Positions 26,257-33,953 of a stretch of 64,000 nucleotides of DNA are shown one piece after another. How positions within the stretch are numbered: the stretch's first letter is position 1; each line of letters opens with the position of its first letter. The notes beneath the pieces are model-generated. The model had not been told where the DNA came from. It saw nothing but the letters and a program-made list of their open reading frames with translations, and did not search any database. The position numbers were made by a program, and so were the translations under genes. This DNA comes from JABDJZ01 sp047619685 (lineage in GTDB: Bacteria > Bacteroidota > Rhodothermia > Rhodothermales > UBA10348), in assembly GCA_047619685.1 (NCBI GenBank), contig JBLHLC010000002.1, forward strand, positions 140,419 through 204,418. The letters are read 5' to 3'.

Positions 26257-29200
26257 CGCAGCATAGTGGCAGCGTCGAAGTTCATGATGGTAGACGCCAC
26301 GACCGTGTAGGCGGCCACCTCGGCAGCATCCAGTCCGCGATCACGCGGGTAGCGACCGACTTCCAGGAGCCGCCTGGCGTCCCCCGGCTTGGCGCGGAAG
26401 TCCGCCATCTGCGCCGTGGCAAGGTCAGAGAGCGCATCTGATTCCACCTCGGAAGGTGCTCTGCCCGTCAACAACAGGAATCCCCTGGTGATACGGGCCT
26501 CACGGCTTGGACCCCCTTCGCGGATCATCCGCTCGGCCAGGACCCGGGATGCTTCCACGAACTGGGGATCGTTCAGCAGGATCAGCGCCTGCAGAGGCGT
26601 ACTGGTGGACTGCCGCTGTATCGTGCACAGGTTTCGCTCCGAGGCATCAAACGTCATCATCATGGGGGGCGGTACCGTCCGCTTCCAGAGCGTGTACATG
26701 CTCCGGCGGTGGAGCGCATCTCCCGAATCCTCCTTGTAGAGCACACCGTTTCTGGTAGCAAGCGCGGCCCACAGGCCATCGGGTTGATATGGTTTGACCG
26801 GCGGGCCGCCAACGGTGGGCACCAAAAGCCCGGCCGCAGCCAGCGCCTGATCGCGAAGCATTTCTGCCGACAGTCGGCGGGCAGGGCCTCGCGCCAAAAG
26901 GCGGTTATCCGGATCGCGCAGGCGGGCGTCCTCGCCAACCACAGAGGATTGGGCGAACGTGGAAGACAGGACCATCAGCCTAAGCATGTGCCGGACATCC
27001 CATCCCGACTCCCGGAACTCCACGGCGAGCCAATCGAGCAATTCTGGATGGGTCGGCATGGCGCCCTGACTGCCGAAATTGGAGGCGGTAGACACCACTC
27101 CCGCTCCAAACACCTGTTGCCAGAGGCGGTTTATCGCTACCCTTGCCGTCAGCGGGTTGTCTTCGCGGAACAGCCACTCTGCAAGACCCAGTCGGTTGGG
27201 CTCCAGGTCGTCCGGGAAGGGCAAAATTGCGGCGGGCGTTCCTCGTTCGACCAGCCGCGTAGGTTGATCGTACGCACCCCGCTGCAACACATAGGTCGGG
27301 CGGGGTACCCGCATGTCGGCCATGACCATCACGCTCGGCACCTTGGTGAGGATGCTGTTCTCCCGCGCGCGCACCGTGGTCAGATCAGAGAACCGGGCCT
27401 TATACGTCGGGGACTGGGTCGTCACGAAGAACGCCCGCAGGTCTGCTGCGTCCGGCGCGCGTCCGGATATTTCGGCAGCGGTCAGCGCACGGCCGAAGAC
27501 CTTGAATTCGTCGACCGTCGCACCGGCCAACGTGGGCTGATTGGATTCAACAAACCCGACCCGCAGGTTTCCCGGGTCACCCCAATTAGAGGAGTCCTTG
27601 GTGAACGGATCAACCGTGTAGGCGATGCTCTGATGCAGATTGTCTACAACAACACGGGTCTCGGCAAGGGCACCCCCCAGGTAGGCCTTTAACCCCGCTG
27701 CCCGGCTGGACCCATCGTACGTCATCGTCACCCGCTGCCAGGCGCCCACGACCAGGCTGTCCCGAGTCGTAATCTCCAGGGCGTCGTCAGGAAGGACGTG
27801 GTACAGCCCCATTGTCAGTGTCCTGTCCGGGTTGATCACCGCCAGGTAGCCGCGGTTGCCGTTGAACAGGCCGCCGCTCTTCCCGAAGAGGGGCCCGACG
27901 GCGTTGGCGCTATCCAGTCGGACCCAGATATCCAGTGAAAAAGGATCCGAACGTTCAAAGCGGAACCGCTCGTTGCCGGTGTCCAACCACCCATCGCCCC
28001 GCAGAACCAGCGCGCTGTCCGCTACTCCCTCAACCACGTGAGGGACCTTGTCTCTGTCCCCCCAGAAATAGCCAGACGCCCCAGGGCTCGCGGCGTCATC
28101 GAATCGAAGAATATCCTTTTCGGTCCGAAACCCTTCCAGAGGAAAGTGGGCGATGAGGCCCGCGGGCTCCAGGGCCTGTGGGGACGCGGTTCCTTGGGGG
28201 CGTGTCTCCGCCCACGCCTCGAACTCTGCGTCGTAGGCCGGATGGTCGGGGTCAATCTCAGTTTCGAGCCTGGCAATTTCCAGTTGGACCCGATCCAGTT
28301 GCGCCTGCGAAAGAGAGTCCACCAGGAGGACCGTGGGCGAGGCCTCCCCGGCATAAGGGATGTTTCCTACTTCATTGACGCTGTTGAAGAATCCGAACAG
28401 GCCGTAGTACTCATCCTGGGTTATCGGGTCGTACTTGTGGTCGTGACACCGGCTGCATTCCGTGGTCAAGCCCAGGAAGGCCTTGCCGAATGTGTCCGTG
28501 CGGTCTGCCACGTAGTCCACCCGGTACTCCTCCAGGACGATGCCGCCCTCCTGACTCTGGAGGTGGTTGCGATTGAAACCGGTCGCCAGTATCTGTTCGC
28601 GGGTGGGCTCGGGAAGCAGGTCTCCAGCCAACTGCCAGGTGACGAATTCGTCAAAGGGCAGGTTGCGATTGAAGGCTGAGATGACCCAATCCCGCCAGGG
28701 CCACATGTTTCGCCAGCCGTCGTCCTGGTAGCCGTGGCTGTCCGCGTATCTGGCCAGATCGAGCCAGTCCACTGCCATGCGCTCTCCAAAGGCCGGCGAA
28801 TCCATAAGGCCGTTGACCACGGTGCGACGGGCCAATGGGCCGGAGTCCGACACGAATGCCAGGATATCTTCCGGGGTCGGCGGAAGCCCCGTCAGGGTGA
28901 AGGTGACCCGCCTGAGCCAAGTTTCGGGACTCGCGGGTTCGGAGGGCTCAAGGCCCGCCGTCTGCAGGGATGAGAGCACAAATTGATCAACCGGGCCGGT
29001 GGGCCATGCTGCAAGATCTACCGCACCCTCAAACAGGCCGCTCCCCATCCCGGCCCTATGAGCCACCAGCGGCGACGGAACCAGAGGGCGCTCCGGTGCC
29101 TGGAATGCCCAGTGTGGTTGGTACTCCGCCCCCTGATCCACCCACTTCAGCAATACGGCCTTTTCCTGGGCCGACAGCGTCAGGTTTGACTCCGGCGGAG

Positions 29201-29483
29201 GCATATGCTCCTCAGGGTCCTTGCTCAGAATGCGTCGGGCGATGTGGCGACGGCTTGCGCGAATGCCTTCCGGAGTATCGAACCGGATTCCCTGCACCCG
29301 GGTGTTGTTGTCGGGCCCGTGGCATTTGTAGCAGCGGTCGGAGAGGATGGGCCGGACGTCAAAATTGAAATCGACCGTGGCCGGCAGGCTCGCCCCGGCC
29401 TCTTTTACATCGGCAGGGATGGGCGAGCCACATCCAATCAGGACGGAAGCCAAAAAGGCTGACAGCAGGAATCGCATCTCCAA
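26253..29483 (-). CDS. PSD1 family protein with LamG domain inserted between DUF1549 and DUF1553
   Basis: This 1076-residue protein starts with a lipoprotein-like signal (FLASVLIGCGS). A planctomycete cytochrome c domain (CYKCHG near residue 52; MPPPESN) is followed by DUF1549 (LDLARYADSHGYQDDGWRN, FVTWQLAGDLLPEPT, CSRCHDHKYDPI). A LamG/concanavalin-like domain of about 230 residues then follows (HFPLEGFRTE, FSLDIWVRLDSANAVG, WQRVTMTYDGSS, VDEFKVFGRALTAAEISG). DUF1553 closes the protein (TARVAINRLWQQVFGAG, TSTPLQALILLNDPQF). The LamG insertion accounts for the extra ~260 residues relative to the 809-residue paralogue and suggests carbohydrate or protein binding. First gene of a two-gene operon with the DUF1501 protein. 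Confidence 0.9.
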   Translation of the reverse strand: MEMRFLLSAFLASVLIGCGSPIPADVKEAGASLPATVDFNFDVRPILSDRCYKCHGPDNNTRVQGIRFDTPEGIRASRRHIARRILSKDPEEHMPPPESNLTLSAQEKAVLLKWVDQGAEYQPHWAFQAPERPLVPSPLVAHRAGMGSGLFEGAVDLAAWPTGPVDQFVLSSLQTAGLEPSEPASPETWLRRVTFTLTGLPPTPEDILAFVSDSGPLARRTVVNGLMDSPAFGERMAVDWLDLARYADSHGYQDDGWRNMWPWRDWVISAFNRNLPFDEFVTWQLAGDLLPEPTREQILATGFNRNHLQSQEGGIVLEEYRVDYVADRTDTFGKAFLGLTTECSRCHDHKYDPITQDEYYGLFGFFNSVNEVGNIPYAGEASPTVLLVDSLSQAQLDRVQLEIARLETEIDPDHPAYDAEFEAWAETRPQGTASPQALEPAGLIAHFPLEGFRTEKDILRFDDAASPGASGYFWGDRDKVPHVVEGVADSALVLRGDGWLDTGNERFRFERSDPFSLDIWVRLDSANAVGPLFGKSGGLFNGNRGYLAVINPDRTLTMGLYHVLPDDALEITTRDSLVVGAWQRVTMTYDGSSRAAGLKAYLGGALAETRVVVDNLHQSIAYTVDPFTKDSSNWGDPGNLRVGFVESNQPTLAGATVDEFKVFGRALTAAEISGRAPDAADLRAFFVTTQSPTYKARFSDLTTVRARENSILTKVPSVMVMADMRVPRPTYVLQRGAYDQPTRLVERGTPAAILPFPDDLEPNRLGLAEWLFREDNPLTARVAINRLWQQVFGAGVVSTASNFGSQGAMPTHPELLDWLAVEFRESGWDVRHMLRLMVLSSTFAQSSVVGEDARLRDPDNRLLARGPARRLSAEMLRDQALAAAGLLVPTVGGPPVKPYQPDGLWAALATRNGVLYKEDSGDALHRRSMYTLWKRTVPPPMMMTFDASERNLCTIQRQSTSTPLQALILLNDPQFVEASRVLAERMIREGGPSREARITRGFLLLTGRAPSEVESDALSDLATAQMADFRAKPGDARRLLEVGRYPRDRGLDAAEVAAYTVVASTIMNFDAATMLR

Positions 29484-29589
29484 AACAACTGCACGAATCG
29501 GGACGGGTCAAGCGGAATCGTGCAGCGCGCCGGCTGCGTAAGTCGCGGTTTTCTTATTGTGCAAACAACTGAAGACTCCCCCTACGTCC

Positions 29590-30984
29590 ATGAACAGATT
29601 CTCTGCCTGCCTCAGGCCGTTCTCCGCCGCGATGATCCTGGCGTTTTTCGCTGCCTTGCCTGCCTTGGCGCAGAACGCCCAGAACCCCGGCCCATGGCCC
29701 AACCGGATGGGCGGTGTGCCGGACGGACTCCCGGTGGGCGCGCGCGGGACACCCAATATTAAGGTCGTTGCCCACGTGCCGTTGGGCGGGTACCTGCACG
29801 TCGCAGACGTGGAAATCGAGCAGGAGGAGTCGAGGCCGTTCGTGTACGTCTCCAAACGTTTCGACCCCACGGGATTCGACGTGGTCAGCCTGGCAGACCC
29901 GGACAACGCCGAGGTGATCTATAGCTGGCGTATGGAGAATTCTGAGCTTCACACCGGATCCGGCGCGCTGGATGGGCGCTATTTCAAGCACGACGGGCGG
30001 TATTACTACGTCCAGTCGACTCAATTTGGTCAGGGCGGCCCCAATATGGACCTGGGAGCCATCATCTTCGACGTTACCAGCCTCCCCGATCCGTCCGGGG
30101 TCCGCGAGGTGGGCAGAATCCGGGAGCCTGACGTTCCCGGCGGCTTCCACAACATATTTATGTACAAACACTCCGACGGACGGGAGCTCCTGTTCGCCAC
30201 CACGCGCTCTGAGTTCGCCCACGTCTACGACATGGGGCGTTTCGTGGACGGCGACCACGACGGCGCATTGGTCGGGCGGATTGCAAATCCGGAGACGGCC
30301 TATTGGGCGCTCCGCGGCGGGCGAGGCAGTTGGCACGATTTCTACGTGGCCTATGACGCGGCCGCGGGGCAAGACCGATTCTGGGGTGGTGGGACCGGTG
30401 GCTACTTCGTCATCGACATCACGGACCTGGACAACCAGCAGCTGCAATTGTCGGTCACCGGCGTGTCCGGGGTCAATGGCGGCCACACCTTTACACCGAC
30501 GCCGGACGGCCGTTTTGCCGTTGGAGAGACGGAGTACCAATATGCACCGCTCCGCATTTTCGACATCGGGGAAGCCACCGACGCCGGCAGGGCGATCATC
30601 TCCAGACCCGTCTCGGCCTGGACGGCCAATTGGCGCAACCTCTCCCACAACCACGAGATGCGCTGGCCATTCGTTTTCGTGTCCGCCTACGAGGACGGGT
30701 TTCAGGTATTCAACATCTTCGATCCCTACCGGCCGATAACCTGGGCTTCGTACGACACCTTCGCCGGGACCCACGAGTCCAGAGGCGAGAACAATGTTAA
30801 CAGCGGCGCATGGGGGGTAGACATCCGAAACAGCGATGGCCTGATTGTAGTCAGCGACATGGTGACAGGACTCTGGGCTTTCCGGATGGAGGGATTCAAC
30901 GGCTGGAACGGTGAGGACTGGGGTATGCCCAACACGTCCAGCGTCCAGAACTGGGACGATGGGCCGGTGAAACCAGGCAACTAG
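29590..30984 (+). CDS. Exported LVIVD-repeat protein
   Basis: About 464 residues. The signal peptide MNRFSACLRPFSAAMILAFF ends near ALPALAQ, which is why I prefer the ATG at 29590 to the one at 29557. Repeats such as HVADVEIEQEESRPFVYVSK, FDVVSLADPDNAEV, YFVIDITDLDNQQL, LRIFDIGEATDAG and FQVFNIFDPYRPI are LVIVD-type beta-propeller blades. The protein is probably a periplasmic or surface binding protein; no catalytic motif is seen. It begins 106 bp from the divergent PSD1/LamG gene and may share its promoter region, which links it loosely to the second PSD1 module. Confidence 0.78.
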   Translation: MNRFSACLRPFSAAMILAFFAALPALAQNAQNPGPWPNRMGGVPDGLPVGARGTPNIKVVAHVPLGGYLHVADVEIEQEESRPFVYVSKRFDPTGFDVVSLADPDNAEVIYSWRMENSELHTGSGALDGRYFKHDGRYYYVQSTQFGQGGPNMDLGAIIFDVTSLPDPSGVREVGRIREPDVPGGFHNIFMYKHSDGRELLFATTRSEFAHVYDMGRFVDGDHDGALVGRIANPETAYWALRGGRGSWHDFYVAYDAAAGQDRFWGGGTGGYFVIDITDLDNQQLQLSVTGVSGVNGGHTFTPTPDGRFAVGETEYQYAPLRIFDIGEATDAGRAIISRPVSAWTANWRNLSHNHEMRWPFVFVSAYEDGFQVFNIFDPYRPITWASYDTFAGTHESRGENNVNSGAWGVDIRNSDGLIVVSDMVTGLWAFRMEGFNGWNGEDWGMPNTSSVQNWDDGPVKPGN

Positions 30985-31016
30985 ACGCAGGCCGCTCCGC
31001 GAACCCCGCTAGAAGC

Positions 31017-31166
31017 CTGTTGAATAAGTGGAGTGTGCCAGGCTACGAGCGCCGGAATGTCAGATATAAGGCGGCGTGACGAGTAATGGCAGCGCCATTG
31101 CGAGGAGGGCGAACGCAGCAGATGGCGTTCCGCCGCCGTAGAATGATGGCGCCACTTGTTCAACAG
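31017..31166. repeat. MITE-like element, 150 bp, with imperfect terminal inverted repeats
   Basis: The ends CTGTTGAATAAGTGG (31017-31031) and CCACTTGTTCAACAG (31152-31166) are inverted repeats with 14 of 15 positions paired. Similarity continues inward with small gaps (CTACGAGCGCCGGAA against CTACGGCGGCGGAA), giving arms of roughly 45 bp. Inside, bases 31093-31127 form a second hairpin (CGCCAT...ATGGCG) containing ATTGCGAGGAGGGCGAACGC, which resembles a dispersed GTCATTGCGAGGAGCGAAGC-type repeat common in several phyla. No ORF lies inside and no clear target duplication was found. It is probably a non-autonomous mobile or palindromic repeat. Confidence 0.55.
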
Positions 31167-31172
31167 CGTCCT

Positions 31173-32600
31173 CTAGTGGCCGGGGGCCGTGCGCTCCGTG
31201 AGCTCAACGAGCATGGCGTTCAAAGCACTTCGATCATACAGCTTGCCGTTCTGGACGACCGCGGCCACTTTCGCCGTGTTGGAAATATCCTCCAGTGGGG
31301 AAGCGTCCAACAGCACAAGGTCTGCCAGATACCCCTTCTGGACGGTTCCCAGAGAATCCGAGATCCCCATATACCAGGCGGCGTCACGCGTCGCGGACTG
31401 AATGGCCTCCAGCGGCGTCATGCCTCCTCCGACCAGCAGGCCCAACTCGTTGTGAAGATCCGAACCCGGAAAGTCGAACATGGCACCCGCATCGGTACCC
31501 GCGATAATGGTCACGCCCAAGTCCTGAAGCCGCCCGATGAGAGCCGGCATTTTTTCGAAAGTTGCCCTGAGATTGGCCGTGTTGGTCTCGTCAAAAAAGC
31601 CGCTGTCGGCAGCCTGGATCCACGACTCGCCAATCTTGGGATCCATGAGTCCGAGCCTCGGGTCTTGATGCCATTTTCCTGAGGCGGCATAAGACATAGA
31701 CTCGAGGTCCTTGAGATTGGCGTCAATCACCACGCCATGGGCAATCATGAGCGCCGCCACCGTTTTTACCCGCTCGTCGTCGATCTCCTGCATTGCGGTG
31801 GCATCGGCCTTGAACATAGCGGACCAGGGGTCTCCAGACTCTTTTTGCGCCATCACGGCTCCGCGGAGTTCGGATTCGCGGTTCGTGAAAGCAGCGGCGA
31901 GCCCGAGCGAATGCTCGATGCTGGTGAGTCCGTTCTCGATGGCCTCTTCCAGATTCAGCCCAAATGGAATGTGCCCAGCCAAAGGGAGGTTGTGCCGGTC
32001 AGCCTCTCTGGCAATCGCCAGCCAGACATCCCTCTCGGTAAAGGAGTCCTGGATCTTCACGAAGTCCGCGCGGCCAACCAGACGCTCAACCGCATCCGAT
32101 GCGCCGTCGGCGGCCGTCAAGCCTTGAGCCCACGGTTCCGGATGGCCTTCAGGCGTGTCATAGTTCACGAATGCCAAGCCCGCGCTCAACAGGCGGGGAC
32201 CGACTCGTTGGCCACGAGCCAGTTCTTCCCGGATATCGAAAATCGAATCAGGCGAGCCCATGTCCCTGACCCCGGTGATCCCGTAGACGGTGAACACGGG
32301 CAAAATGGCCGGACCTTCCAGCAGTGAGACGTGCATGTGCATTTCCCAAAGTCCGGGGATGACATACTTGCCGGTCCCGTCCAGCGTCGGGGTATCCGGG
32401 GACAAGGCCACCCGCCCTGTTCTAATGTCCGCGATTCTGTTGCCCTGGATGAGAATCGTCGCATGAAGGATCGGCGGCGCGTCTGTGCCATCGATAACGG
32501 TGACATCTGTAATGGCCAATGAGGCTTCGACAGGCTGGTCCGAGCAACCGCTGATTTCGGCAAAGAGGATGAGAAGGGTCGGGACGAGGACGCGGCGCAT
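31173..32600 (-). CDS. Amidohydrolase-family lipoprotein (imidazolonepropionase/prolidase-like)
   Basis: This 475-residue protein has a lipoprotein signal ending ISGC. Amidohydrolase motifs: VTVIDGTDAPP at the small beta-sandwich, the first metal site PGLWEMHMHVS (HxH), a Lys likely to be carbamylated in ADFVKIQDS, PLAGHIPFG and SIEHSLG histidines, and the final IIAGTDAGAMFDFPG aspartate. The C-terminal part (GGGMTPLEAIQSATRDAAWYMG...GTVQKGYLADLVLLDASP) is typical. It should be a metal-dependent hydrolase of an amide, cyclic amide or X-Pro-type substrate in the periplasm. It stands alone. Its stop lies 7 bp from the MITE-like element. Confidence 0.88.
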   Translation of the reverse strand: MRRVLVPTLLILFAEISGCSDQPVEASLAITDVTVIDGTDAPPILHATILIQGNRIADIRTGRVALSPDTPTLDGTGKYVIPGLWEMHMHVSLLEGPAILPVFTVYGITGVRDMGSPDSIFDIREELARGQRVGPRLLSAGLAFVNYDTPEGHPEPWAQGLTAADGASDAVERLVGRADFVKIQDSFTERDVWLAIAREADRHNLPLAGHIPFGLNLEEAIENGLTSIEHSLGLAAAFTNRESELRGAVMAQKESGDPWSAMFKADATAMQEIDDERVKTVAALMIAHGVVIDANLKDLESMSYAASGKWHQDPRLGLMDPKIGESWIQAADSGFFDETNTANLRATFEKMPALIGRLQDLGVTIIAGTDAGAMFDFPGSDLHNELGLLVGGGMTPLEAIQSATRDAAWYMGISDSLGTVQKGYLADLVLLDASPLEDISNTAKVAAVVQNGKLYDRSALNAMLVELTERTAPGH

Positions 32601-32694
32601 TTTTACCTGGGGTCTAGGCTGACCCGCAACCTACGCCCGGGCGGATTCTGGCTCAAACTACCGGGACCGATTTGACCGGTCCATTCGGCGGCCA

Positions 32695-32712
32695 ACCCGG
32701 CTCGAGCCGGGT
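32695..32712. promoter_or_regulatory. Perfect 18-bp palindrome in divergent gap
   Basis: ACCCGGCTCGAGCCGGGT is its own reverse complement. It sits in the 292-bp gap between the divergent amidohydrolase and small exported-protein genes. A weaker GGACCG-7 bp-CGGTCC inverted repeat lies at 32664-32682. A dimeric regulator site is plausible; no run of T follows, so a terminator is unlikely. No other feature was seen in the gap. Confidence 0.35.
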
Positions 32713-32892
32713 GACGACTCAGGCCATCAAGGCGACCATTCACCCTCCCCAAACGACGCTTTCGCCTATTCTCGCATCCCGGATCAGGTCGTCCCGTAGT
32801 GGGGTCAAAGGTTTGACGGACTACACGCTGCGCAAATCCAAGCTGGCCCTTCCACTTCAGCTTTACATCCATCTACTCCAAGGGAGAGAGTC

Positions 32893-33387
32893 ATGCAAAC
32901 CAAGAAGCTCGTTCTATTTTTCGGCGCCGCCTTCATCGCAATAGCGGCCATTGCCAGCCCGGCAGATTCCAATGCCTTCGTCAACTCCGAGATCGTAGTA
33001 AGCGGTTCAGAGTCGGCCACCAATGCAGAGACCCTTGTCTGGGCTCTTGACAAACTTTCGGGTACAACGGCCATCAGTGTCGCCGACGTCACCACTATTT
33101 CCGGATCAGTCGCGGAGGCCCTGAAGTCAGGACACCGCGGCCTTGAGTCCGCAGCGCTTCGACTCGTCATTTCCTACGGCAAGACCATCGACCTCGACGA
33201 CGAGGCAGTCCTTGACGTGGTGCGCCTTTACCGGGACCACCGGGACGAGAACATGCGCCAGATGGCCATTGTAGCCATCGGAGCCGCCAACGACGACTGG
33301 GCCGTTGACTTCCTGCAGCGCTCGGAGCGATTCGAAGATTCGCCCCGCCTGCGCCGGACCATCCACGCAGTCCTCCAGGCTGGCTAA
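32893..33387 (+). CDS. Small exported protein, HEAT-repeat-like
   Basis: This 164-residue protein has a clean signal peptide (KLVLFFGAAFIAIAAIASPADSNA, quoted in part) and a good GGGAGAGAG ribosome-binding site. The mature part is helical with a HEAT-like pattern near the end (DENMRQMAIVAIGAANDDWAVDF...RLRRTIHAVL), the kind of repeat seen in PBS lyase/HEAT proteins. It is probably a periplasmic interaction protein. It is monocistronic: a strong terminator follows directly and a palindrome lies upstream. No family name can be given. Confidence 0.72.
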   Translation: MQTKKLVLFFGAAFIAIAAIASPADSNAFVNSEIVVSGSESATNAETLVWALDKLSGTTAISVADVTTISGSVAEALKSGHRGLESAALRLVISYGKTIDLDDEAVLDVVRLYRDHRDENMRQMAIVAIGAANDDWAVDFLQRSERFEDSPRLRRTIHAVLQAG

Positions 33388-33416
33388 TTCCCGGCAAAAA
33401 TAGTCTCAGACTTCGC

Positions 33417-33458
33417 AACGAGCCCCTTCGGATCATCCGGAGGGGCTCGTTTCCGTTT
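33417..33458 (+). terminator. Rho-independent terminator
   Basis: A GC-rich stem (AACGAGCCCCTTCGGA / TCCGGAGGGGCTCGTT, one mismatch) with a 3-base TCA loop is followed by TTTCCGTTT. It lies 30 bp after the stop of the small exported-protein gene and 60 bp before the next gene, so it ends that single-gene transcript. Confidence 0.85.
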
Positions 33459-33518
33459 GAGCATTGACTTCCTCCGTCCTGAGAAGTCTATTGCGGCCGT
33501 CCCTAATCGCCGCAATAG

Positions 33519-33947
33519 ATGCAACGACTTCTTTCCAAGGCCCACCTGCTGATCGGGCTCCTGGGCATCATTGCGTTCTTGGGCACAGGTCAGTACATGG
33601 ACAAGTACCACGGCCACCTGGAGGGAATGGATGATGCGATGCGAATGCTTTTTCGCTCGACTCACCTCTACATCCTGTACGCGTCCATCTGCAACGTGGC
33701 GCTCGGTGTCTATGAAGTGCCGAGGGTGCAAGGCCTCGGTAGTTTCGTGCAGTCGGCCGGATCTATCACGCTCTTGCTGGTCCCGATCCTGTTGACGGTT
33801 GCTTTTTTTACGGAGCCGTTCCTGACTGATTTCGCCAGGCCCTACTCGCGACCCGCCGCCTACCTGGCCTTGGGTGGCGGGCTCCTGCTCTTGTTCGTTA
33901 AGGCGGTTGAGAGTCTCACAGGCCCTGATGCCGAGCCCGGAGCCTGA
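33519..33947 (+). CDS. Small four-helix membrane protein, unknown function
   Basis: This 142-residue protein has four predicted membrane helices (AHLLIGLLGIIAFLGTGQYM; LYILYASICNVALGVY; SAGSITLLLVPILLTVAFF; AAYLALGGGLLLLFVKAV). Between helices 1 and 2 a loop has HGHLEGMDDAMRMLFRSTH, with several histidines and acids that could bind metal. I do not recognise a named family with confidence. It starts a likely operon: its stop is 6 bp before the symporter gene, which is 2 bp before the aspartoacylase-like gene. It may be an accessory membrane component of that uptake route. Confidence 0.75.
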   Translation: MQRLLSKAHLLIGLLGIIAFLGTGQYMDKYHGHLEGMDDAMRMLFRSTHLYILYASICNVALGVYEVPRVQGLGSFVQSAGSITLLLVPILLTVAFFTEPFLTDFARPYSRPAAYLALGGGLLLLFVKAVESLTGPDAEPGA

Positions 33948-33953
33948 CCAGCC

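Noticed and set aside
29554..30774. 406-codon minus-strand frame opposite the LVIVD gene
   Set aside because: Low-complexity shadow of a well-supported exported protein.
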